From Armatimonadota bacterium (GTDB taxonomy: Bacteria; Armatimonadota; SYMT01), in contig JAJFMS010000112.1 of assembly GCA_020696885.1 (NCBI GenBank), positions 1 to 12,036 of the forward strand: DNA of 12,036 nucleotides, written 5' to 3'. Under the pieces are notes generated by a model, which was given only the letters and a program-made list of their open reading frames with translations, was not told the DNA's origin and searched no databases. Every line of letters begins with the position of its first letter. The first letter of the stretch is position 1. Positions 6,778 through 12,036 of the stretch are shown here, one piece after another. Made by a program: the position numbers and the translations under genes.

Positions 6778-7620
6778 ATGAACGTACGCCAGTCCGACCT
6801 CTGGGTCATCCTCGCCTCCGTCACCGCCGCCGCTGCGGCCGCCGTGGCCATCGATACGGTTTTCATCGAACCGGCGCTCGTGGAGGTCACCCGCTACGAT
6901 CTCCCGCTCCCGGACCTCCCCGAAGCGTGGGACGGCGCCCGGATGATCCACCTCACCGACCTCCATTACGGCGACCCCCGCTCACAGCGCCTGTTCGAGT
7001 GGATGGTTGCCACCGTGAACGCGGAGGCCGCGGACCTGGTGGTGATCACCGGCGACTACGTGGTGGAGCGCCCCTCGGAAGGGGTTCACGCGGCGAATTA
7101 CCTGGCCCAGCTCCAGGCGAAGCACGGCGTGGTGGGGGTGCTGGGAGACCACGACTTCTTCCTGAAGACGAAGCAGCCGGTCACCGGCGTGATCGAGGGG
7201 ATCCGCGAAGCCGGCGTGACCCTGCTGCGCAACGAGGCGATTGAGCTGCCCGGGGGGTTCAAGATTGCGGGGATCGATCCCACCACCCGGAAGGTGCGCA
7301 AGGGAGACCTGGGTGCCGCCCTGGCTGCCGTGCCGGGTGGGAAGCCGCACCTGCTGCTCTCGCACGCGCCGGACATCATCCTCGAGGCCGCGGAACGCGG
7401 CGTGCCGATGGTGCTCTGCGGCCACACGCACGGGGGCCAGGTGGTGATCCCGTTTTACGGCCCGCCGGTCACCCACAGCAACGTGGGCCGGGAGTATGCG
7501 TCCGGGTGGTCGTCGCTGCAGGAGACGCGGATGTATACCGGCCGCGGCCTCGCGAGCCACTACTCGCTGCGGTTCTGCTGCCGGCCGGAGGTGACGGTGT
7601 TCACGCTGCGGCGGGGTTGA
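6778..7620 (+). CDS. Metallophosphoesterase, YkuE/YaeI-like, membrane-anchored
   Basis: The product has 280 residues and is preceded by a purine-rich ribosome site (AGGGGAT, about 6 bases before the ATG). An uncut N-terminal anchor (about residues 8-26) leads into the calcineurin-like domain. The two-metal centre is readable: Asp61 and His63 in HLTDLHYG, Asp93 in VVITGDYVV, His125 in the third motif, His196 in LLSHAPD, and His216/His218 in GHTHGGQ. The third motif, normally GNHD/E, reads GDHD (123-126), an Asn-to-Asp change at a metal ligand. The order and the HGGQ ending fit the YkuE/YaeI group, whose relatives hydrolyse phosphodiester or pyrophosphate bonds such as those of UDP-2,3-diacylglucosamine. 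The substrate here is unknown. It is probably co-transcribed with the serine hydrolase upstream and ends shortly before a strong convergent terminator. Confidence 0.9.
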   Translation: MNVRQSDLWVILASVTAAAAAAVAIDTVFIEPALVEVTRYDLPLPDLPEAWDGARMIHLTDLHYGDPRSQRLFEWMVATVNAEAADLVVITGDYVVERPSEGVHAANYLAQLQAKHGVVGVLGDHDFFLKTKQPVTGVIEGIREAGVTLLRNEAIELPGGFKIAGIDPTTRKVRKGDLGAALAAVPGGKPHLLLSHAPDIILEAAERGVPMVLCGHTHGGQVVIPFYGPPVTHSNVGREYASGWSSLQETRMYTGRGLASHYSLRFCCRPEVTVFTLRRG

Positions 7621-7737
7621 GGGACCCCACCCCGGCCTTCGGCCGAGGGGAAGACCCCTCCCCGCCCTTCGGGCACCCCTCCCCATCCCTGCGGGATAGA
7701 GAGGGGCCGTGGGGCAGGGGGATGGCGATGTTAGGCG
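7621..7737. repeat. GC-rich stretch of small CCTTCGG-type hairpins
   Basis: Short inverted repeats GGCC-TTC-GGCC and GCCC-TTC-GGGC sit in a C/G-rich background of reiterated CCCCTCCCC and GAGGGG segments. This looks like an extragenic repeat element. It carries no coding signal on either strand. Confidence 0.45.
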
Positions 7738-7788
7738 GACGGAAGAGAGGGGAGCGCCGCACGGATGTGGGCGCTCCCCTCTTCCGTC
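7738..7788. terminator. Strong bidirectional hairpin terminator between convergent genes
   Basis: The arms GACGGAAGAG..GGGAGCGCC (7738-7758) and GGCGCTCCCCTCTTCCGTC (7770-7788) pair over about 19 bp with a single 2-base bulge and an 11-base loop. It sits between the stop of the plus-strand metallophosphoesterase (7620) and that of the minus-strand M56 gene (7805). On the plus strand a moderately T-rich CTGACTTCTT follows. Its position and strength fit a shared terminator. Confidence 0.75.
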
Positions 7789-7804
7789 TGACTTCTTGGC
7801 TCCG

Positions 7805-9727
7805 CTAGTCCAGCAGCCCGCCCTGGCGGGGCTCGGGCACGCGCAGGTTCTCCAGCCGGAACGGGAGGCGGGTGGGCTCTCCGGTGTGCTCCAGCACCCG
7901 GAATTCCAGTGTCTCCGGCTGGGCGCCGATGATGCGGCCGAACGTGTAGTTGTAGGTGCTCCGGGATTTACCGCCAATCGCTGGTGCGGAGCCGACGGAG
8001 TCGTGGAGGGTCACGGACATGTTCCGGCCGGCGAGCATCCGCCGCTGGATGTGGGCCAGCGGGCCGCCCGACGCCGGGCCTTCTGGCTGGGGCACCTCGT
8101 AGGTGACGCCGACCTGCCAGCCCTGGTCCGTCACCTCGACCCCGTCGATGGTGACCGTCACGTTCCCCGCGCGCCGAACGGCGCCGGGGCGTATTTCGGC
8201 GGCGGGGAACGAGAGGACCCGCTCCTCCGCGGACTGCATCAGCAGGGCGGCGTCCACGCTGCGGAAGGACGACGCTCCCGGGGTGAGCGACAGCTCGAGC
8301 TGCTCTTTGCGAAGGCCGGGGGTGTGCTGCAGCGGGAGTGAGATCGGGGTGATCGGGCCGCTGATCGCGCCGCGGCCCAGGTTGTCCATCCCCCGGGCGC
8401 CGGGCGCGATGCCGGCGAGCCGGGCAAGGGCGTTCGGGTCGTCGGACCGGATCTCCAGGTCCAGGGTCACACCGGGTCGGAACTCCTGCAGGGTGCGAGG
8501 CGCCTCAAACCGGCGCACACCGTCCGACCCGTAGGAGAAGCCGCCTCCGAAGCTGAAGGACGAGTTGAAGCTGCTGCCGCCGCGGCGGATCCCGCTTACG
8601 CGGACCTCGTACGGCCCGGCCATGACGGTGTCCTTCAGGGCGCCGGGGGCAGCGGTCCGGACCACGTGCCCGTCCGCGGCTGGTAGGGCGGCGCGAGCAC
8701 CGAGTTGCCAGGGGGTGAGGCCCACGATCGCGGTGGCGGAGACGAGCAGCGACGAGACGCCGCGCCGTGTGGGCGTGACGGGAAAGGCATGCTTGATCAC
8801 TTCCAACCTCCTTGCTAGCTGAGAAAACGACTCGCCCATCCGTGCGGCGGCGAGCCGGCCGTTCGGTTCGCCCAGGCCGGTGGAGACCCGGAGCAGCAGG
8901 TCGCCGTAGCGAGCGACCGTTGCGCCGGTGCACTCCACCGCCAGGGCATCGCAGGCCCCTTCCTGGGCCAGGTGGTACTCCCGCTGGGCGACCCAGACGA
9001 GCGGGTGGAAAAAGAAGAGGGTGCGCGCCAGCACCGGCAGCCAGGTCCAGTGCAGATCCTTCCGCCGGATGTGCGCCAGTTCGTGCGCCAGGATCAACTC
9101 CAGGTCCGCGTCGGAGCAGGTGGTGAGCAGCGCCGGCGGGAGCGCTACAGTGAGGCGAGTCATCCCCAGCAGCGTGGGCGTCTCGATCTCCGGTGCGGAC
9201 CCGACATACGGCACGTAGGGCAGGCCGAGCACGCGGGCCAACGAGCCGCAGCGGGTGACCAGAGGGCCGTCCACAATGCCCACGAGCCGCCGCTCCACGC
9301 CCAGGGAGCGCCGCCACTCCAGCCCGAGCGCCACCAGACCGATCGAGGTCGCGAGCAGCCAGAGCCCGGCCAGCAGGTGACCCGCGCCCGGCGCGGCTGG
9401 CGGTGCGGGGGTCGCGGCGGCCGGAGTGGACGCGGGCTCTGATCCGGTGGGGGGTGCCTCGTCCGCGATCGCCACCGCAGCCGTGGGAGCGGTGGGAGCG
9501 GGCAGCACCGGCACCTCGACCACCGGCCGGCCCCAGAGGAAGGCGACGAAGAGCTGGAGCAGCGCCAGGCGCCAGATCCAGCAGCGGGCGGAGGCGGTGG
9601 TGAGACCGGGGAGGCGGGTGGCGATCCAGGCCAGGGCCAGCGCGATCCCGCCGCAGACGGTGGCGCGCAGTAGGCCGGCGCCGAGGAACGCCAGCGCGGA
9701 AGTAATCCCAAAGGACTCCAGGCTCAT
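7805..9727 (-). CDS. M56 family (BlaR1-type) membrane metalloprotease with an unrecognised sensor domain
   Basis: The product has 640 residues. The ATG at 9727 overlaps the BlaI TGA by one base (TGATG) and follows GGGAGGG within the blaI end. The open frame continues further upstream, but only as a shadow of blaI. Likely membrane helices are at about 12-37, 50-66, 117-137 and 228-247, with an Ala/Pro/Thr-rich loop at 75-115. The zinc protease site is complete: His215-Glu216-x-x-His219 in LAHELAHIRRKDLHW and Glu256 in AQEGACD. A helix at about 323-342 leads into an outer domain of roughly 295 residues. This domain has none of the SxxK/SxN/KTG motifs of the BlaR1 and MecR1 sensors. It is Gly/Ser-rich (GGSSFNSSFSFGGGFSYG) and then rich in strands, with segments such as VTLDLEIRSDD and VTVTIDGVEVTDQGW. 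By analogy it would cleave or trigger loss of the neighbouring repressor when the outer domain detects a signal. The ligand is unknown. Confidence 0.87.
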   Translation of the reverse strand: MSLESFGITSALAFLGAGLLRATVCGGIALALAWIATRLPGLTTASARCWIWRLALLQLFVAFLWGRPVVEVPVLPAPTAPTAAVAIADEAPPTGSEPASTPAAATPAPPAAPGAGHLLAGLWLLATSIGLVALGLEWRRSLGVERRLVGIVDGPLVTRCGSLARVLGLPYVPYVGSAPEIETPTLLGMTRLTVALPPALLTTCSDADLELILAHELAHIRRKDLHWTWLPVLARTLFFFHPLVWVAQREYHLAQEGACDALAVECTGATVARYGDLLLRVSTGLGEPNGRLAAARMGESFSQLARRLEVIKHAFPVTPTRRGVSSLLVSATAIVGLTPWQLGARAALPAADGHVVRTAAPGALKDTVMAGPYEVRVSGIRRGGSSFNSSFSFGGGFSYGSDGVRRFEAPRTLQEFRPGVTLDLEIRSDDPNALARLAGIAPGARGMDNLGRGAISGPITPISLPLQHTPGLRKEQLELSLTPGASSFRSVDAALLMQSAEERVLSFPAAEIRPGAVRRAGNVTVTIDGVEVTDQGWQVGVTYEVPQPEGPASGGPLAHIQRRMLAGRNMSVTLHDSVGSAPAIGGKSRSTYNYTFGRIIGAQPETLEFRVLEHTGEPTRLPFRLENLRVPEPRQGGLLD

Positions 9728-10122
9728 CACGATCCCTCCCCTTCCCGGTGCTCTTCCAGCTCTCGCACCAGCCGCTTCAGCTCTTCCAGCTCCGCATCGG
9801 AGATGCGGTCTTTGCGGGTGAGGTACGCCATGAACGGCGAGAGCGAGCCGCCCAGGACGTTTCGCACGAACTCCCCGATGAGGGCGCTCTGCACCTCCGC
9901 CTTCGGCGCGGCGGGCAGGTACTCGTTGACGGAACCGGCCAGTCGCCGCTCCAGGTAGCCCTTCTTGCGCAGCCGCTCCAGGATGGTGGTTACGGTGGTG
10001 CGCGCCAGCTCTCGCTCCCGCGCGAAGTGCTCCGCGGCATCGCGCACGGTGACCGGGGCATGGTCCTGCACCCAGGTGAGGATCTCCAACTCCAACGGCC
10101 CCAGTGGGGTCCTGGCTCCCAT
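9727..10122 (-). CDS. blaI: BlaI/MecI/CopY-family transcriptional repressor
   Basis: The product has 131 residues. I chose the ATG at 10122 because AGGAGG (10133-10128) lies 5 bases before it. A longer reading from a TTG at 10161 would begin inside the operator region. The N-terminal winged helix carries PLGPLELEILTWVQD (about 6-20), TVRDAAEHF (25-33), the recognition helix TTVTTILERLRKKGYL (about 42-57), and a wing ending NEYLP. A C-terminal helical dimerisation region (about 75-125) follows. This is the standard length and layout of BlaI repressors, which bind palindromes as dimers and are inactivated after their partner M56 protease is activated. It overlaps the M56 gene by one base, so the two are translationally coupled. 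Two perfect palindromes directly upstream indicate self-regulation. The symbol denotes the family, not a proven role in beta-lactam response. Confidence 0.9.
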   Translation of the reverse strand: MGARTPLGPLELEILTWVQDHAPVTVRDAAEHFARERELARTTVTTILERLRKKGYLERRLAGSVNEYLPAAPKAEVQSALIGEFVRNVLGGSLSPFMAYLTRKDRISDAELEELKRLVRELEEHREGEGS

Positions 10123-10141
10123 CTTCGCCTCCTGCCTCTCG

Positions 10142-10161
10142 TTGACTACGAGCGTAGTCAA
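10142..10161. promoter_or_regulatory. Operator 1 (perfect palindrome, likely BlaI site)
   Basis: TTGACTACGAGCGTAGTCAA is perfectly symmetric except for its AG centre: nine matched bases each side (core GACTACG..CGTAGTC at 10144-10159). BlaI/MecI/CopY-type operators share a CTAC-n-GTAG-like dyad (often ACTACAnnTGTAGT), here with G/C in place of the inner A/T. It lies about 20 bases before the blaI start. Confidence 0.78.
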
Positions 10162-10166
10162 TCATA
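10161..10166 (-). promoter_or_regulatory. Predicted -10 box of the blaI-M56 operon
   Basis: Read on the minus strand, the bases between the two palindromes are TATGAT, five of six matches to the -10 consensus. The start would fall in operator 1, leaving a leader of about 30 bases before the blaI ATG. The -35 region (around 10184-10189) is weak and overlaps the edge of operator 2. Confidence 0.4.
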
Positions 10167-10184
10167 TGACTACGCTCGTAGTCA
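10167..10184. promoter_or_regulatory. Operator 2 (perfect palindrome, likely BlaI site)
   Basis: TGACTACGCTCGTAGTCA has the same arms as operator 1, with the centre CT in place of AG, so it is the same site in reverse orientation. The two centres are 24 bp apart, a little over two helical turns, which would put two repressor dimers on nearly the same face of the DNA. Confidence 0.78.
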
Positions 10185-10357
10185 GGAATGTTTCACGACT
10201 TTGTCGCCGGCTGGAGGAAGTAGGGAGGGAGCTCCTTCCGTCGGAGTTCGAGGAAACGTCTTTTGGGGTACTAACGACCCGGGAAACACTGTTCCGAGCC
10301 GGAGGGCCGGGCGATTTCCAGCGGAACGCCGCTCGCCGGCATCGGGTCGGGAGCGGT

Positions 10358-10364
10358 AGGAGGT
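10358..10364 (+). promoter_or_regulatory. Ribosome binding site of the divergent secreted protein
   Basis: AGGAGGT lies 8 bases before the ATG at 10373. A GTG at 10370 and a second ATG at 10376 are also in frame, and this spacing favours 10373. The leader from the predicted promoter is long, about 190 bases. I see no known riboswitch in it. Confidence 0.6.
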
Positions 10365-10372
10365 ACGGAGTG

Positions 10373-10714
10373 ATGATGATTCGAACACGCCTGATGTCCG
10401 CGGCGCTCGCTGTCAGCACGCTGCTGGGAGCCCTGACCTTATCGGTGAGCGCCCCGCTGCCGGCCGCCGCGAAGAAGGAAGACACCTATCGCATCGGCAC
10501 CTACCTGGGCAGCGCAGCTACGATCTACGCGCTCTCCAAGGGCAAGGGCACCTGGGCGCTCATCGGCGGCGGCGCGACGCTGCTGTCCTACAACCAGTGG
10601 AAGAAGGAAGCTTCCCGGCGCCGGCAGCGCGACCGCAGCCAGCGGGCCTACCAGTCGTACCGGTCGAAGTGGCTGCAGAATCACCGGGGCAAGCGGATTC
10701 AGCGGGTTCGGTAG
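10373..10714 (+). CDS. Small exported or membrane protein divergent from blaI, function unknown
   Basis: The product has 113 residues, starting at an ATG with a full AGGAGGT 8 bases before it. The open frame extends much further upstream, but there it is only antisense to blaI. A signal peptide covers about residues 8-31 (ALAVSTLLGALTLSVSA, then a likely cut at PAAAKKE). The mature protein has two short Gly/Ala-rich hydrophobic segments (IGTYLGSAATIYALS and TWALIGGGATLLSYNQW) separated by a KGKG turn. A highly basic tail follows (Arg/Lys/Gln-rich, from KKEASRRRQRDR to the end), which could bind nucleic acid, lipid or cell-wall polymer. I do not recognise the family. It shares its control region with the blaI-M56 operon, so it is the best candidate target of that repressor. 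Confidence 0.7.
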   Translation: MMIRTRLMSAALAVSTLLGALTLSVSAPLPAAAKKEDTYRIGTYLGSAATIYALSKGKGTWALIGGGATLLSYNQWKKEASRRRQRDRSQRAYQSYRSKWLQNHRGKRIQRVR

Positions 10715-10761
10715 CGTTGGGGGAGTGATGGAGTAGTGGAGTATGGGTGTAATGGGGCGGA

Positions 10762-10777
10762 GCGGCCGGTCGGCCGC
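10762..10777. terminator. GC hairpin after the small exported protein gene
   Basis: GCGGCC (10762-10767) pairs with GGCCGC (10772-10777) over a GGTC loop and is followed by GTTCTGCTCC. It lies 47 bases past the stop at 10714, after a GGAGTRGTGGAGTATGGG-like low-complexity run. It is a reasonable but short terminator candidate between the exported-protein gene and the opposing NHL remnant. Confidence 0.4.
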
Positions 10778-10814
10778 GTTCTGCTCCTACTCCCACACTC
10801 TGCCATCGGCTTCT

Positions 10815-11163
10815 TCAATCCGGGAGCCGGAACTTCTGGATGCGCTGGTTGCCGGCGTCGGCGACGTAGAGAACACCGCGGCTGTCTACCGCGATACCGT
10901 GCGGGCGCATGCCCCGCACGGTGATCCCATCAGCAGCTTGCCGGCGAGCGTGAAGCCCTGGACGCGGTCGTTGAGGCTACTGCGATCGGGCTCCTTGTAG
11001 TGGCGCGCCGGCGGGTGAGAACTGCCGCACCGGCTCAGGGCGCCTTCGGTGGTGTAGACCCGCTCACCAGGCCGCTCGGGACGGCGGTGATCAGCGTGGG
11101 CTTGCTGGGGCCGGAGTTGCCGGTGAGCGTTGCCGTCTCGCGGAATTCAATCACTCGCGTAAT
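10815..11163 (-). pseudogene. Decayed NHL-repeat (beta-propeller) protein gene, C-terminal remnant
   Basis: On the minus strand, five short stretches in successive frames read like one NHL-repeat protein: VIEFRETATLTGNSGPSKP (from about 11163), ERVYTTEGA (about 11060), EPVRQFSPAGAPL (about 11039), NDRVQGFTLAGKL (about 10970) and VRGMRPHGIAVDSRGVLYVA (from 10919). The last continues to DAGNQRIQKFRLPD and a TGA at 10815-10817. NHL propellers typically repeat a G(I/V)AVD..G.(L/V)YV.D..N.R(I/V)Q.F core, which the last segment matches almost perfectly. Each junction needs an indel, so no intact protein is possible. NHL repeats mediate protein, carbohydrate or RNA contacts in secreted and cytosolic proteins. 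The original gene's role cannot be recovered, and its 5' end is missing or unrecognisable. Confidence 0.72.
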
Positions 11164-11436
11164 CGATCGATGACAGGTCGGACGCCTTCTGGTCGCGAGT
11201 TGACCATTCTATTCGTCTAGGACTTTTCTCGATCAATCTCGCGATGTCGGCACGGGTAGGCTGCGGCCTGTTGCCGCGCCTCCGGACAACCGCTCGACTA
11301 CGAGCACCGTCGGGCCGCAAACGCGTTGTTAGCGCGGCCCTTCATCTGCGTCCATCTGCGTGTATCTGTGGTTAAGACTCTCTTGCTCCCTCTTTGCGGC
11401 CCTCTGCGTCTCCCATACGGGCAGGCTGCGGTGAAA
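11164..11436. other. Intergenic stretch with short tandem repeats
   Basis: No coding signal is supported. The right part contains the 10-bp tandem at 11341-11370 and a degenerate TTTGCGG / TCTGCGT / CTGCGGTGAAAC series (11391-11437) running up to the folC stop. A CCC-ATAC-GGG dyad (11413-11422) interrupts the series. Such ATCTGCGT- and CTCTGCG-type strings look like dispersed extragenic repeats. Confidence 0.45.
11341..11370. repeat. Three-unit 10-bp tandem repeat (YNATCTGYG)
   Basis: Three consecutive 10-base units (TTCATCTGCG, TCCATCTGCG, TGTATCTGTG) differ at only a few positions. It lies outside any supported gene. Confidence 0.55.
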
Positions 11437-12036
11437 CTAGAGCTTTGGCGCCACTTCGGCGATAGCGAAGAGCGAGCCGGTGACCAGCACCAGGTCGTCC
11501 GTTCCGGCCCCGGCGAGGGCAGTTTCCACTGCAGCGGCGACCGGCTCGATGATGCGCACCGGCTTGCCGGAAGCGCGTGCGGCTTCCGCCAGCTCCTCGG
11601 CCGGTACGGCTGCCGGGTGGCGGCTGCGGGTGACGATGATCTCCGTGGCCAGAGGCGCCAGCTCTCGGACCACCGTCTCCGGCTCGTGGCCGCGGGAGCA
11701 GCCGATCACGAGGATTAGCCGTCCTCGCTCCAGCACCGGCGTGTAGAGTGCCCGGATTGTCTGCGCCAGGGCGGCGGCGCGGTCCGGGCTGTGGGCGGCG
11801 TCCAGGATCAGCAGCGGCCGCTCTTGCACTACCTGGAGGCGCCCCGCGATCCATGCCGACCCCAGGCCGGCACGGAGTTGATCGTCCGTGAAGGCTACCG
11901 TTCCTTCGGCACGCAGCCAGAGCGCCGCCGCGGCAGCCGATGCGGCGTTGCGGGCCTGGTGCTCGCCGGCGAGGACGAGGTGGAGGTCGGCCCACCGGCC
12001 TTCGGGCGTGGTCAGGTCGAAGCGGGTGCTCTCTGG
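11437..12036 (-). CDS. folC: Dihydrofolate/folylpolyglutamate synthase, C-terminal part (cut by window edge)
   Basis: The frame is open from the window end to a TAG at 11437-11439, giving the last 199 residues. The visible order matches the end of FolC: FDLTTPEGRWADLHLVLAG then EHQARNAA (about 25-32) at the end of the central ATP-binding domain, and WIAGRLQVV (about 62-70). The start of the C-terminal Mur-ligase domain follows as LLILDAAHSPD (usually DGAHN in the family), and then GRLILVIGCSRGHE and VTGSLFAIAEV at the end. FolC adds glutamate to dihydropteroate and/or folates in the cytosol, using ATP. The DAAHS form of the DGAHN motif is a conservative variant. A Mur-ligase paralogue cannot be fully excluded without the N-terminal P-loop, which lies outside the window. 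Confidence 0.85.
   Translation of the reverse strand, partial: PESTRFDLTTPEGRWADLHLVLAGEHQARNAASAAAAALWLRAEGTVAFTDDQLRAGLGSAWIAGRLQVVQERPLLILDAAHSPDRAAALAQTIRALYTPVLERGRLILVIGCSRGHEPETVVRELAPLATEIIVTRSRHPAAVPAEELAEAARASGKPVRIIEPVAAAVETALAGAGTDDLVLVTGSLFAIAEVAPKL

Larger units (their letters stand above)
10142..10170 (+). promoter_or_regulatory. Predicted promoter toward the divergent secreted-protein gene
   Basis: TTGACT (10142-10147) and TATGAC (10165-10170) are separated by 17 bases, a good sigma-70-type pair on the plus strand. The left palindrome overlaps the -35 and spacer, and the right palindrome overlaps the -10 and the expected start. A bound repressor should therefore block it. This is inferred from spacing and sequence only. 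Confidence 0.5.

Noticed and set aside
9728..10165. Apparent 146-codon N-terminal extension of the M56 protein
   Set aside because: This part of the frame runs over blaI in another register and is low-complexity Arg/Gly/Ala sequence. The ATG at 9727 has a ribosome site and begins the membrane protein.
9965..10372. Long N-terminal extension of the small exported protein
   Set aside because: It is antisense to blaI and crosses the operators. A strong ribosome site and a signal peptide mark the start at 10373.
11296..11305. GACTACGAGC, identical to ten bases of operator 1
   Set aside because: The second half of the palindrome is absent (ACCGTCG follows) and no gene start is nearby. It is treated as chance similarity.

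Overview
The window is about 12 kb of GC-rich bacterial chromosome with strong third-position G/C bias. Most genes have clear Shine-Dalgarno sites, and several start at GTG. No rRNA, tRNA, CRISPR array or transposase is visible. The gene mix (an S9 acylaminoacyl-peptidase-like enzyme, a BlaI/M56 pair, a DUF4351-type Rpn nuclease, an lmo0937-type microprotein, many small secreted unknowns and low-complexity intergenic repeats) suggests a free-living, non-proteobacterial, high-GC lineage such as Armatimonadota or Chloroflexota. That placement is a weak inference, since no phylogenetic marker is complete here.

Layout. Positions 1-582 (+) hold two short tails of unrecognised genes. Positions 691-4311 (-) hold, reading leftward, an S9 peptidase (4311-2269), a secreted protein with a C...CxxC pattern (2204-1617), and an Rpn/PD-(D/E)XK gene (1583-691) whose conserved N-terminus is out of frame with the rest. 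Positions 4312-5152 are mostly non-coding, but contain a 53-residue two-helix protein at 4616-4777 preceded by two hairpins, and later a purine/pyrimidine repeat patch. Positions 5153-7620 (+) hold a small membrane-anchored unknown, a beta-lactamase-fold serine hydrolase and a YkuE/YaeI-like metallophosphoesterase. These converge at a strong bidirectional hairpin terminator (7738-7788) with the BlaI/M56 operon (10122-7805, -).

The most coherent system is at 7805-10714. A BlaI-type repressor and an M56 (BlaR1-type) membrane metalloprotease overlap by one base. The protease's outer domain of about 295 residues has no visible penicillin-binding motifs. The pair is transcribed divergently from a secreted or membrane protein of 113 residues. 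Two near-identical perfect palindromes, centred 24 bp apart, lie between the two transcription units, in the right place to cover promoter elements in both directions. By analogy with BlaR1-BlaI, the protease would sense an envelope signal and trigger loss of the repressor, switching on itself and the divergent gene. The signal and the target are unknown.

Positions 10715-11436 hold a decayed NHL-repeat gene spread over five frame segments, then short tandem repeats. The right edge is the C-terminal part of folC (minus strand), cut by the end of the window.
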